DNA from: Iodobacter fluviatilis
GTDB lineage: Bacteria; Pseudomonadota; Gammaproteobacteria; Burkholderiales; Chitinibacteraceae
Direction: 5' to 3'
Assembly (NCBI RefSeq): GCF_004194535.1
Contig: NZ_CP025781.1
Location: 1-64,000, forward strand
DNA: 64,000 nucleotides
The notes beneath the pieces were generated by a model. It was not told where the DNA came from. It made no database searches and worked only from the letters and a program-made list of their open reading frames with translations. Position 1 is the stretch's first letter; each line of letters begins with the position of its first letter. The position numbers and the translations under genes are program-made. Shown piece by piece: positions 1 through 8,122 of the stretch.

Positions 1-29
1 TTTGTAATACTCAACAAACAACTAAAGCA

Positions 30-43
30 GGATCATTCCCACT
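30..43. repeat. Left attachment core (att)
   Basis: GGATCATTCCCACT matches 12557-12570 exactly, and that copy spans the guaA stop codon. The flanking bases differ on both sides. This is the expected pattern of a core site duplicated by a tyrosine recombinase, so the host DNA downstream of guaA should resume at bases 1-29. Confidence 0.75.
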
Positions 44-106
44 ATTATAAATAAAGGGAATAAAACCTTTATAAACAACACACCACATAATTAGCCACCG
101 CCGAGT

Positions 107-125
107 ACCATGAAAAATACCACTA
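107..125. other. Candidate integrase arm-site cluster, left end
   Basis: ACCATGAAAAA (107-117) and ATACCACTA (117-125) each recur exactly at the right end (12426-12436 and 12412-12420), about 65-160 bp inside each core repeat. Shared short motifs near both cores are typical of integrase arm-type or directionality-factor sites. The functional role is inferred. Confidence 0.35.
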
Positions 126-213
126 CTGAATTTGCTTGTTTATTGCCAGTGTTTTTTTGATCGTATGTCGGCATTGATTTTCAGATACTGTCATTAACCT
201 GCTGAATTCATAT

Positions 214-251
214 CATATCGTATCGTTTAAACATCAATACGATACGATATG
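214..251. repeat. Perfect 12-bp inverted repeat
   Basis: CATATCGTATCG (214-225) and CGATACGATATG (240-251) are perfect inverted copies with a 14-base AT-rich spacer. No gene covers it. It could be an operator or an origin-associated binding site of the prophage, but nothing in the sequence decides which. Confidence 0.5.
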
Positions 252-368
252 CATCTATATTTTAATAGAGTAGTGAGGGTCAAGGGGACGTGGAATAAAT
301 GTGGCTGATTTTTGCCACGTTTTATGCCGCGAAAGCCCCTTGATGCTCACGAAACGCCTCAAGCTACA

Positions 369-475
369 GGTGGAGTTAGGGGGTGTGCTTTTTACCCCCT
401 GACTCCGCCGCCTCGCAAGCAAGAGCAGGGTTTGGGACAGCGTCCCAAGGTTTTGGAAATCACCTCTTTTGGTGA
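369..475. other. Cluster of three hairpins, candidate phage origin or packaging region
   Basis: Three consecutive stem-loops are present. The first (369-409) has a ~15-pair stem whose inner part is GGAGTTAGGGGG/CCCCCTGACTCC. The second (432-448) is TTGGGAC-AGC-GTCCCAA. The third (460-475) is TCACC-TCTTTT-GGTGA. Filamentous phages carry a non-coding region with several hairpins serving as plus and minus origins and packaging signal, which fits this position in a prophage. A transfer origin (oriT) is an alternative. An open frame over it (312-527) has no family resemblance and was not called. Confidence 0.45.
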
Positions 476-538
476 AGTCTGTAGTGGAGTCATTACTGCG
501 CTAATATTTATAGATGTCATATTTTAAGGGGATTTAGC

Positions 539-796
539 ATGGCAACCGCAACGTTAACATCAAAAGGCTAAATTACTATTCCTGCCAAAGTGAGGGCATC
601 AATGGGTTTGGTTACCGTTGATCAAATTGAATTTGTTGAAGTATCCAAAGGCCAATTTTCGATAAAAAAAGTAACTCAATCTTTGCAGTTACTTAAAGGC
701 ATGATTCATCAGTCTATTACTCCCGTTAGCATCGAGGCCATGTACACAGCAATTAAAGCCAGCAGAGCTACGATTAGACGAGAGAATGGCGGTTGA
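539..796 (+). pseudogene. AbrB/VapB-type antitoxin with premature stop
   Basis: An AAGGGGA ribosome binding site precedes ATG 539. The reading frame gives MATATLTSKG, then TAA (569-571), then ITIPAKVRASMGL and so on to a stop at 794-796. Antitoxins with the SpoVT/AbrB swapped-hairpin fold normally have TSKGQITIPK here, so a single CAA-to-TAA change explains the stop at codon 11. The remaining ~75 residues keep the DNA-binding beta-strand pattern and a VapB-like tail. No PIN-domain toxin follows, so it is an orphan remnant. A restart at ATG 590 would lack the DNA-binding start. Confidence 0.7.
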
Positions 797-848
797 TAGC
801 ACTAACAAATCATCAATCCCATTTCTCACATATCAAAGTTTGCTCTAT

Positions 849-1466
849 TTAGACTACGAAACTTGGGATACGCCAACTTAGAGTGCAGTTTCGACTTTTT
901 AAATTAGCTATATACTCAGCAACGTATTCAGGGGAACGTGTTGAATATAGATAAAGTTTCCTTAGTGTTTTTTCGCGGGGAGCTTTCCCATCAGGCAGGC
1001 GCACCTCACCAATAAGCTCAGTTCTTTCATGAAAATCAAGAATATTTTTAAGCTCAGAGTTATATGCGGGGAGATTATCTCGAAGAATTTTAATTTTTTC
1101 CGCAAGTTTTATTGATTCAGGGATTTTTTTATTTAATGCATCGATAAAGCTCGTAATATCAAATGCTGCACCATCTGTATATTCAAGTTGTAGTTCTTTT
1201 TTAATTTTTTCTACCTGCCAACTTTCTAGAAAAATTCGAAAATCGCCTTTGCTATGAGCTCCATACAACTTAAGCGGCAACATATAACGTGTATTTTGAA
1301 GGAATAACAACAACTGGTCTTTTGTGCTTTTATCCTCGGGATCAAAGAACATCATGAACAAAAATCGCCCTCGTCCATTAGAAAGTTCAAATGCCAAAGT
1401 TGGTTCGTTACGTTCCAGCGCTTCAGTCCATACACGAATAATCCATTCATTGAAAAAGATACCCAT
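849..1466 (-). CDS. Hypothetical prophage accessory protein
   Basis: About 205 residues, not recognised. The start is set at ATG 1466 (MGIFFNEW) because GGAG lies seven bases upstream; an in-frame ATG five codons earlier has no such site. The protein is soluble-looking, rich in charged residues, with no signal peptide or membrane segment. It is transcribed opposite to the phage structural genes and sits in the accessory left end of the prophage, where lysogenic-conversion or defence genes often lie. No function is assigned. Confidence 0.6.
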   Translation of the reverse strand: MGIFFNEWIIRVWTEALERNEPTLAFELSNGRGRFLFMMFFDPEDKSTKDQLLLFLQNTRYMLPLKLYGAHSKGDFRIFLESWQVEKIKKELQLEYTDGAAFDITSFIDALNKKIPESIKLAEKIKILRDNLPAYNSELKNILDFHERTELIGEVRLPDGKAPREKTLRKLYLYSTRSPEYVAEYIANLKSRNCTLSWRIPSFVV

Positions 1467-1682
1467 ATCATTTCTCCGCAAGTTGACATTGAATATCCTT
1501 CATACGAAGGCTCTACACCGAACAGTGCCCAAGGTAATTATGCTATAAAATTGAAGATCACCCACCGAACCGTAAGCAAAAGCACACACATCAATCTGTT
1601 TTCTTTTTTCAATCTTACGCTGCGTGTTTTTTGTGTTAGCTTCTCTCTGTTGCTTCATTCGTTAAAGAACAAGGGGAATATA

Positions 1683-1910
1683 GTGAAATACATTTTTGTT
1701 TTTATCGCGCTGGCAGGAGCTACTGTGGGTCATGCACAAAACTCAAGTCGTGATGTTAATTATTGGTTGAAGCCTGAACACAAAGAAGAATTAAATAAGA
1801 CGATTGAAAAATACAGTAACGACCCAGCTAGATATGCCTCTAATCCCGACTGCATCAATGCAAAAGAAGCAAAGAAAAAATTATTCAAGAATAAATTCAT
1901 TAGTAATTAA
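1683..1910 (+). CDS. EexN-like small exported protein
   Basis: The start is taken as GTG 1683, with AAGGGG at 1671-1676; the longer upstream frame lacks a credible start. Residues 1-20 form a signal peptide ending in a GHAQ-type site for signal peptidase I. The mature ~55 residues carry YWLKPEHKEELNKTIEKYS, then ASNPDCINAKEA, which matches the EexN entry-exclusion family pattern as recalled. EexN proteins of conjugative plasmids are usually lipoproteins, but here no lipobox cysteine is seen. In a prophage it could act in superinfection exclusion, which is inference. Confidence 0.5.
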   Translation: MKYIFVFIALAGATVGHAQNSSRDVNYWLKPEHKEELNKTIEKYSNDPARYASNPDCINAKEAKKKLFKNKFISN

Positions 1911-1959
1911 TTTATTAATTTTCCTATGGTTTAGCTTAAGTTAAACCTTATACAAATAA

Positions 1960-2235
1960 TTACTTAGCTTCAAGCCATGTAACTTTCAAAGAACTTTTGC
2001 CGCATTCCGCTTTATAGCCCATGCGCCTAAGCTCTTTTTTAATCAACTCTACTTCTCTATTCTCTAAAGAACGCAAAACATGGAACTTCAATGGAATTTC
2101 GCAATGCGATGCTCCATTCTCAGCATATATCCATATATAACTAAAAATTACCTCAAGATATGGATCTAAGTTCTCGTGCACTTCTTCGTTGTAGTCCTCT
2201 GTTAAGCGTATTGCTTTGCTAGCATACAAAGACAT
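1960..2235 (-). CDS. Hypothetical small protein next to the repressor
   Basis: 91 residues, not recognised. No signal peptide or membrane helix; the C-terminal half is basic with an alternating helix/strand pattern (EVELIKKELRRMGYKAEC). It lies two bases downstream of the repressor gene stop, so both are probably in one leftward transcript. The position suggests a role in lysogeny control or cargo, without sequence support. Confidence 0.5.
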   Translation of the reverse strand: MSLYASKAIRLTEDYNEEVHENLDPYLEVIFSYIWIYAENGASHCEIPLKFHVLRSLENREVELIKKELRRMGYKAECGKSSLKVTWLEAK

Positions 2236-2237
2236 TT

Positions 2238-2846
2238 CTATTTTTCTTTTATTGTTTCAATTCTTTTCTCAAGAATTGCTGCGATATTTTTATTTGACTC
2301 TATTAAAGTCGCCTCTAGCTCATCTTTTAGTAAATCGATATTGTTTTCGTCAATACTTATTGTTTCAAAAATATCCATTTTCCCTTCTATCGTACTTATA
2401 GCCTCTGGATATTCCTTAAAGATGCATTGAATTATTTTTTCAATAGTTTCGTCAATTGCATTATTGACTAACTCATCACTGTTATCTTTGTGGTCGATCG
2501 CGCATTTATTATTGTGTTGATGCACAAGTTCATTAATTTCAATTCTTTTTTTTAGATATTTTGCAGTTAAAAGTGTTGTTGTTGCATTCTGAAAATTTTT
2601 CGTTGGGCTGACATGTCCGGTCACAGAATCATCAATACCACTGACAAGCCAAAATGCAAATTCAGGGTTACGCCTGCTCAAAATTTCTAGCATTTCTGCT
2701 GTTGGCCGCTGTCCACCCGAGTAAGCCTTTCTCCAGCTAACTGACTGAATATTCGAATACTCCTCAAGCTCCTTAAATTTCCTTGCTTCATTTGTAGTTG
2801 CGTCGATCACAGTTTTGAAGCGCGCACTAATATTTTCGCTTGACAT
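2238..2846 (-). CDS. Phage-type HTH repressor-like regulator
   Basis: About 202 residues from ATG 2846. The N-terminal region (ISARFKTVIDATTNEARKFKELEE, then WRKAYSGGQRPTAEMLEILSRRNPEFAFWLVSG) matches helix-turn-helix regulators seen in islands and prophages of proteobacteria. The C-terminal ~100 residues are charged and helical. In-frame ATGs at 2888 and 2858 would extend it through paired palindromes that look like its own operator, so the shorter start is preferred; none has a clear Shine-Dalgarno. A perfect TATAAT for this strand lies at 2865-2870, so a leaderless or near-leaderless message is possible. Confidence 0.65.
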   Translation of the reverse strand: MSSENISARFKTVIDATTNEARKFKELEEYSNIQSVSWRKAYSGGQRPTAEMLEILSRRNPEFAFWLVSGIDDSVTGHVSPTKNFQNATTTLLTAKYLKKRIEINELVHQHNNKCAIDHKDNSDELVNNAIDETIEKIIQCIFKEYPEAISTIEGKMDIFETISIDENNIDLLKDELEATLIESNKNIAAILEKRIETIKEK

Positions 2847-2850
2847 ATAA

Positions 2851-2885
2851 AGTACCATTGGTTGATTATAAGTACCAATGGTACT
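2851..2885. promoter_or_regulatory. Paired operator palindromes and repressor promoter
   Basis: AGTACCAATGGTACT (2871-2885) is a 15-bp palindrome. A partly matching copy, AGTACCATTGGTTGA, lies at 2851-2865, exactly 20 bp away (two helical turns). A minus-strand TATAAT sits between them at 2865-2870. This is the arrangement of an autoregulated phage repressor controlling a divergent rightward promoter toward the replication genes. Confidence 0.6.
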
Positions 2886-3099
2886 CATAAGGCTTGTTTT
2901 GTTCGTACAAAGTGCTTCAGGGGATTATGGTCTATGTATTGTCATTTGCAAAGAACCTCACCTGAGTCATTTTTGAGAAATACACAAATTTTACTTGTAC
3001 CTATCCACGTTAAGAAACCAGCACCGAACGCAGCCGAACCGGTTGTTGTTATCAAAACTAACGAACGTGTGATTTTTGAATTAAGCAGCAAGTTGTTCT

Positions 3100-3166
3100 G
3101 TTCATCACTTCGATTTGCCGCCCGCCCGCAGCTAGCGAGGACGGACGGCAAATCGAAGTGATGAAC
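3100..3166. repeat. Long GC-rich hairpin upstream of the ssDNA-binding gene
   Basis: A perfect 21-bp inverted repeat pairs 3100-3120 with 3146-3166, with further pairing inside the GC-rich loop. There is no T-run on either strand, so it is not an ordinary terminator. Its position just before the first replication gene, and its strong single-strand folding, fit a filamentous phage packaging signal or origin. The surrounding DNA is AT-rich. Confidence 0.55.
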
Positions 3167-3218
3167 TTTATAAATCAAATTTTCCAATGTCGCCCCATAC
3201 CAGTAAAAGGAATTAAAA

Positions 3219-3536
3219 ATGAGCACTCCTCAAGAGAATCAAAAGTTATCACTTAAGCCAAACCAAGCATTGCTTTTTGGACGAATTCATTCGGTACGCC
3301 GTGCTGATGACTCCACATATACCGAATTAACTCTTCCAGCCATTGACCAATATACGCCACCAAACTCCGTAGAAATTCGCTCAAAAAAACGCTTAGGACA
3401 ATCGGGCGACACCGTTGAAGTCCTTGTAATGTGCGGCGGCTACCGAGCTAAAAGCTTTCAATACACAGACAAAGAAACTGGTGAAAAGATCACCCGCCGT
3501 CCTACCGTTAATGTTTATTCCGCAGTCGAGGAATAA
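3219..3536 (+). CDS. Phage single-stranded DNA-binding protein (gpV-like)
   Basis: 105 residues, preceded by AAGGAA. The content is beta-rich with a basic middle (SVEIRSKKRLGQSGDTVEVLVMCGGYRAKSF), as in OB-fold ssDNA-binding proteins of inoviruses, and it has the expected length and position immediately before the replication gene. Such proteins coat the viral strand, switch replication to single-strand production and hold it for export. The assignment rests on context plus family resemblance. Confidence 0.7.
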   Translation: MSTPQENQKLSLKPNQALLFGRIHSVRRADDSTYTELTLPAIDQYTPPNSVEIRSKKRLGQSGDTVEVLVMCGGYRAKSFQYTDKETGEKITRRPTVNVYSAVEE

Positions 3537-3539
3537 ACC

Positions 3540-3794
3540 ATGAATTCGATGCCAATACCTCGTTTTCTGGAAGCCCTTGAAATGGCCGCAGAGGTTTATA
3601 TCGAGTTCAACACAGGCCTTCATCCTTCATCACGCTTGCTGGCAGACCGAGCTTTTGTTTCAACCCTGATTGGCTCAATCACTCCTGACTTTATTGAAAA
3701 AACAAAAGAAGATCAGGCTCGCTTCAAGGCCGTTGCCAAAGTCGTTGGCCTGCCTGATCCACTTGTTCCATATCGTGTGAAACAAGGAGCTTAA
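3540..3794 (+). CDS. Hypothetical inovirus protein between gpV-like and Rep
   Basis: 84 residues, starting three bases after the previous stop and ending one base before the replication gene, so it is translationally linked to both. It is helical and soluble (PRFLEALEMAAEVYIEFNTG), with no membrane segment. Not recognised; the position suggests a replication accessory role. Confidence 0.6.
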   Translation: MNSMPIPRFLEALEMAAEVYIEFNTGLHPSSRLLADRAFVSTLIGSITPDFIEKTKEDQARFKAVAKVVGLPDPLVPYRVKQGA

Positions 3795-3795
3795 A

Positions 3796-5595
3796 GTGCA
3801 ACTTTGCTCATCCGTCGAATATCGCCAGCACTATGTTCAGCAAGATAAATGGTTCGTAGATAAATGCCTAGCAAAAGTGCCAGCCTCATTTGCTCGTGTT
3901 ATTCGACGGAAGCATAACGATATTGTTTTCAAAACCGAAGGTAGTGACACACGTGCGGCGGCGGCGGGCAATGGATTGGTTAGAGAATATCGCGACCATA
4001 TCCATTCCGTTGCAGGGAAATTTAACCTTGCAGCGAATGATGAAGAAATTCGCCTTCAAGCAAAGAAAATTGCAGACGACATAATTCTGCAGCTTAAGTG
4101 CCCACCATTAACAAATGATGCAAAAGAGCTGTTGTCCCGAGCAATTAAATTTGCCAATCAATACGACATTGATTTATCTAACTTGCCGGAGACGGGCAAA
4201 GCTGGAGTTACCGAAGAAACATTACTCCGCCGTTTGACCGATGAGTATTACTGGCGGCGTGTTTTGCGTCGTGGCACAACCCGACGAATTGAAGCAGAAG
4301 CAATCCGTCTTGGCCTAGTCAATATTCAGGCTGGTGCATACGTTAGTGATGAAAGTGTCTACCGTTTTCGTGCGCAACGTAAGCGCAATAAAACACTATT
4401 GGAAAACCTCAAAGCAACCAATGACGCTGGTGATGAATTCTCTTTACAGGACTTAGCTGATACCAGCGTTGCTAATCCAGCCATTCGGCGGTCAGAGTTA
4501 ATGACTCGAATTGCAGGGCAAGAACGTATTGCCAGAGATCTTTCTCATGTCGGTGTTTTTATCACCGTAACTTGCCCGAGTCGTTTCCATGCGTTCAAAC
4601 GCTTAAGCAAAAAGAAGGCAGTGGCCAATACATATCATATTCCAGGCACAACACCTTTGGATGGGCAAGCTTACTTATCTCAAGTTTATTCTCGGTTACG
4701 CGCAGCACTGCATCGACGCAGCATTAACCCATACGGTTTTCGGATTGCTGAACCACATCATGATGGTTGCCCTCATTGGCATCTTCTTTTGTTTGTTGAA
4801 TCTGAACAAGTAAAAACCATGCTTGAGCTGTTCCGTAGTTATTTCACAAAAGAAGATCAACAAGAATTAATTAACCGTGTGAGCGGAAAAATCAAATGGC
4901 AACGCCGAATCAAATTTATCCAGATTAACTGGAAACGCGGCAGTGCAGCTGGGTATATCGCCAAATATATTTCAAAGAATATAGACGGCAAACAAACGGA
5001 TGGCGAAAGCATCGGTGTTACGCATGACGGCTTTGAGGCCATCACCGCAGCAGAGCGTGTTCAGGCGTGGGCATCAGTCTGGGGGATTCGTCAGTTTCAA
5101 CCGATTGGCATTGCACCTGTAACGCTATGGCGTGAACTTCGTCGAGTCGCTCGCCAAGAAGAACACTTCGACTCTGAAATATTGGAACGAGCGTCTGATG
5201 CTGCTGATAAAGGGGATTGGGCTGAGTACGTCCGTGTTCTTGGCGGTACAGGTTTGAAGTTGTGTGATTTACCGCTAGGCATCGTACGTGACACCAATTT
5301 ACTCAATAAATATGGCGAAACCAGCTCTTCAAAAATTACTGGTGTCGTAGATCGTATTGACGGCGATTACATTCGCTCGCGCATTCATGAATGGACAGTT
5401 GAGTTCTCCCCTGCTTGCGAGCACAGCGAGCCTTGGACTCGTGTCAATAACTGTACGGTCGGCCAGACCGGCGGAACGCTGGGACACCACGATGGCGATG
5501 TTTTTGCCTTTAAAGAAAATCAGATTTTTATTTCACGGTTTGAGCAGAACTATTTCAGTCACGGCACTGCTCAAGCAATAAGACTGGATGGATAA
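3796..5595 (+). CDS. HUH replication initiation endonuclease (GPA-like)
   Basis: 599 residues from GTG 3796. The central region contains HHDGCPHWHLLLF, the metal-binding His-hydrophobic-His motif of HUH rolling-circle nucleases, and further on YIAKYISKN, two tyrosines three residues apart as in the two-tyrosine phage gpA group. It nicks the plus origin to start rolling-circle replication. This differs from the gpII type of M13. Several downstream coat genes follow within 4-50 bases. The ends of the protein are less conserved by eye. Confidence 0.85.
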   Translation: MQLCSSVEYRQHYVQQDKWFVDKCLAKVPASFARVIRRKHNDIVFKTEGSDTRAAAAGNGLVREYRDHIHSVAGKFNLAANDEEIRLQAKKIADDIILQLKCPPLTNDAKELLSRAIKFANQYDIDLSNLPETGKAGVTEETLLRRLTDEYYWRRVLRRGTTRRIEAEAIRLGLVNIQAGAYVSDESVYRFRAQRKRNKTLLENLKATNDAGDEFSLQDLADTSVANPAIRRSELMTRIAGQERIARDLSHVGVFITVTCPSRFHAFKRLSKKKAVANTYHIPGTTPLDGQAYLSQVYSRLRAALHRRSINPYGFRIAEPHHDGCPHWHLLLFVESEQVKTMLELFRSYFTKEDQQELINRVSGKIKWQRRIKFIQINWKRGSAAGYIAKYISKNIDGKQTDGESIGVTHDGFEAITAAERVQAWASVWGIRQFQPIGIAPVTLWRELRRVARQEEHFDSEILERASDAADKGDWAEYVRVLGGTGLKLCDLPLGIVRDTNLLNKYGETSSSKITGVVDRIDGDYIRSRIHEWTVEFSPACEHSEPWTRVNNCTVGQTGGTLGHHDGDVFAFKENQIFISRFEQNYFSHGTAQAIRLDG

Positions 5596-5598
5596 AGC

Positions 5599-5862
5599 AT
5601 GGCACTTGGACAAGTTATGAATGTGGTCGTGTGTGCAGCAGGTACGCCAGCTCGTGCCCCCTGCCCTGCAGGGCAAACCACGAAAGTTGTACAGGCTTAT
5701 GTCATCGATCCATCACAGCAGAATAATTTTGAAGCGGCTACAGCGCCTTTTGATTATGCCTATGCGTCAGGTATTTGGGCGTTGGCATTTTCAACCGTGG
5801 TTGGCCTGTATTTCGTTTCTCATGGAATCGGATTGGTGCTCGGCATGATTCGCCGAGGCTGA
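5599..5862 (+). CDS. Inovirus small membrane/coat protein
   Basis: 87 residues, three bases after the Rep stop. The N-terminal half has a cysteine-proline pair region (VCAAGTPARAPCPAG), and residues 55-80 form one membrane helix followed by GMIRRG. Short one-helix proteins of this pattern occur directly before the major coat gene in betaproteobacterial filamentous prophages. Likely a minor virion or assembly protein; the exact role is unknown. Confidence 0.6.
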   Translation: MALGQVMNVVVCAAGTPARAPCPAGQTTKVVQAYVIDPSQQNNFEAATAPFDYAYASGIWALAFSTVVGLYFVSHGIGLVLGMIRRG

Positions 5863-5911
5863 AACGTAAGCGGACGGGCGCTTTCCCGTATTTACCTAAG
5901 GAAGAAAAAAA

Positions 5912-6154
5912 ATGTTCAAAAACGTAATCGCCAAATCAAAATCTACAGCCCTTGCCGTTCTAGTTGGCCTAGGTGCAGCAATGGCTCCAGCGGCGAATGC
6001 TGCCGGTACTGCTCCTGATTTGTCATCACTAACTTCTGCAGTTGATTTCAGCACAACCATCACCGCATTACTGGCAATTTCTGGCCTTCTTGCTGGTGTC
6101 TATATCGCCATTAAGGGTGCAAAAACCGTGCTACGCATGATTAAGGGCGGCTAA
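5912..6154 (+). CDS. Major coat protein (pVIII-like)
   Basis: 80 residues with AAGGAAGAAAA upstream. Residues 1-30 are a signal peptide (lysine-rich start, hydrophobic core, ANAA cleavage region). The mature ~50 residues have an acidic amphipathic start (DLSSLTSAVDF), a central membrane helix and a basic end (KGAKTVLRMIKGG) that would contact DNA inside the filament. This is the textbook layout and length of a filamentous phage major coat protein. Confidence 0.85.
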   Translation: MFKNVIAKSKSTALAVLVGLGAAMAPAANAAGTAPDLSSLTSAVDFSTTITALLAISGLLAGVYIAIKGAKTVLRMIKGG

Positions 6155-6212
6155 TCGTTCTGGTGTTTTCAGGGAGGCTTATGCCTCCCCCTCTTTAGCT
6201 TTGGAGGTGCAC

Positions 6213-6443
6213 ATGGACTTTCTTATTGCCGTAATCACGCTGATCGCCTTATTAATTTTTGCTTTAGGCGCTGTCATTTCGATTTTTCTGTATGAAGAAT
6301 TTTCCATCGAAAACCAGCATTTGTATTTCGAATACCCACACTGGCAAGCACCATTCGTTTTTGCATTTTTGTTTGTGCGTCATTTGCATGCTTTCTTTTT
6401 CGAAAACATCCCACTTTATCTTGCCTGCAAATTTAGGCACTAG
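6213..6443 (+). CDS. Small inovirus membrane protein
   Basis: 76 residues. The start is ATG 6213 because GGAGGT lies just before it (6204-6209); an upstream TTG overlaps that site. A strong N-terminal membrane helix (residues 2-25) is followed by an aromatic stretch and a second hydrophobic segment. No family recognised. It lies between the major coat gene and a 29-residue coat-like gene, so it is probably a minor structural or assembly protein. Confidence 0.55.
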   Translation: MDFLIAVITLIALLIFALGAVISIFLYEEFSIENQHLYFEYPHWQAPFVFAFLFVRHLHAFFFENIPLYLACKFRH

Positions 6444-6445
6444 CC

Positions 6446-6535
6446 ATGACGATCAATGAGCTCTGGTATTTGATTATGTTCGTTTGGGGTATTGCCTGCG
6501 GTTGGGCAGTGGTTAAAGGGATTTCCAGTTGGTAA
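6446..6535 (+). CDS. 29-residue pVII/pIX-like coat protein
   Basis: A very short gene starting two bases after the previous stop. The product has 29 residues, starts MTINELWY, is hydrophobic through residues 8-23 with four tryptophans, and ends KGISSW. In filamentous phages the tip proteins pVII and pIX are 32-33 residue one-helix proteins encoded exactly between the coat genes. Length, membrane helix and position all fit; sequence alone is too short for certainty. Confidence 0.6.
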   Translation: MTINELWYLIMFVWGIACGWAVVKGISSW

Positions 6536-6547
6536 TTTGAAGGTGTA

Positions 6548-8115
6548 ATGGTTATGAAACTGTGGAAACGTGCATTGTTGTGCTTATGCTTGATTTCGAT
6601 GTTGCTGCAGCAAGTATCAGCCAATGCGGTATTAGCACCGATTGAGAATTACGTAGTCAATCGAGCTGTGGCAGGAATTGTAGCTAATCGCATCGCTGCT
6701 GCTGAAGGAATTGCTGCGAATGATGCCGTTTGGTTAGCAAAAGCTGCGAATGAACCAGTTTTTGCCGCGACCATGGCAGGGATAAGCAAGCAAATGACTG
6801 CAGTAAATGTGGCCTCTACCGTAGCAGCCGGTGCGCTGGCTATTGCCGGAGCCCCCGTGTGGTTAACGATAGCTGCGGGGCTCGGTATTACTGCGCTGGG
6901 AGCTTACTATTTTACGAATGATTCTTTACAAAAAGTAAGCATTAATCAATCAGGCCCCGTGGTTGTTATTCAAACTGAAAGTACGCCTGTTAAACCAGCG
7001 TATACACCACCTGCAAGTTCAGGCACCAATACTAGTTTTGGTGCTATGGCTTTAGCCTCTGGATTGATGGTTTATCGTGGCAGTTGCTCTTACGGTGGCG
7101 ACTGTCTTTCATTCCCCCCTGCACCTACTGATTATTGGGTTGATGCTCCTTTCGTGATGACTAATGGTGATTTTGTTGTTATTGCATACACCCTGTCTGA
7201 AGTATCCCGTTTTATGAAGGCTGACACGAAGCGAATTAGTGATGGCGGGGATATGACGGTTATTCTGGCCGAAAAATCACTAAATCATTTAATAGTGCTT
7301 TTTTCTTACCGCGTTCTGGAGGAGGTCAGGATTTATTTGGCTCTTATACAGTTTCAACAACACCACCACCAGTTAAAAATGCATCTGGTGTTGAAGTTGT
7401 GGGTATGCCTGTTATTACAACAGAGACTAAACAGCTTCTTGATTGGTCGGTAGGGACAAAAGCACCAGTACCTCAAACATTTAGTAATTTAACGGATGCT
7501 TACTCTGCTTTAACGGATGCCCAGAAAGCTATTCCAGTTCCCTCTAGCCAGCTTGCTAAACTTACTGATGAAGCATGGCTTCGTGCAGCTCAAGACCCAA
7601 ACTACAAGGGGCTGCCCTACAGTGTTACCCAGCCAATAACTACGGCTGATGTTGCTACATGGCAAGCTGCCAATCCAAGTGCGATGCCCACACTTGGCGA
7701 TATGCTGCGTCCTGCTCAGAATCCAGTGACTGATCCGAATGGAGTGCCGATTTTGCCTACGGCAAATTCGAGTAGTAACCCGATACCAAATCCTAATCCA
7801 AACACTAATCCGAACACAAATCCGTCAGGCCGACCAGATCTTGGCCCTGATCCTAATGTGCCTGATCCGACATTAGAAGATACCCCTGATGCGGCCACAA
7901 TTTTAAGCCCATTGACCTCGCTTTTTCCTGAGCTACGAAGCTATCAGGCTCCATCGCATGAATCACAATGCCCTAAGCCCACTTTTGATTTGTTTGGCCG
8001 GTCGATAGTAATGGATACACAGTGCACGATTGCCGAACAATTCCGTTCTGAGTTAGCCGCCGTCATGCTTGTGGTTTGGCTGCTGGTCGGCCTATTTATT
8101 CTTCTTTCGGCTTGA
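6548..8115 (+). CDS. pIII-like adsorption protein, split by a -1 frameshift
   Basis: The first frame runs from ATG 6548 (signal peptide, residues 1-26) through alanine-rich segments to the T6 tract at 7300-7305. Beyond it that frame loses sense, while the -1 frame continues with LPRSGGGQDLFGSYTVSTT into the second open segment ending at 8115. One extra T would join them into ~520 residues. The second part has an Asn/Pro-rich linker (about 7770-7880) and a C-terminal membrane anchor, the classic design of the virion tip protein that binds host pili. No good slippery heptamer is seen, so mutation or sequencing error is likelier than programmed slippage. Confidence 0.7.
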
Positions 8116-8122
8116 GGTAATT

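Noticed and set aside
312-527. 71-residue open frame at the prophage left end
   Set aside because: It spans the strong hairpins at 369-475, has no ribosome site and no family pattern.
2942-3226. 94-residue minus-strand frame over the 3100-3166 hairpin
   Set aside because: It runs through the inverted repeat and the opposite operator region, with no ribosome site.
7290-7310. Programmed -1 frameshift in the pIII-like gene
   Set aside because: The codons at the T tract (CTT TTT TCT) do not form a canonical slippery heptamer, and no clear downstream stimulatory hairpin is seen; indel is simpler.
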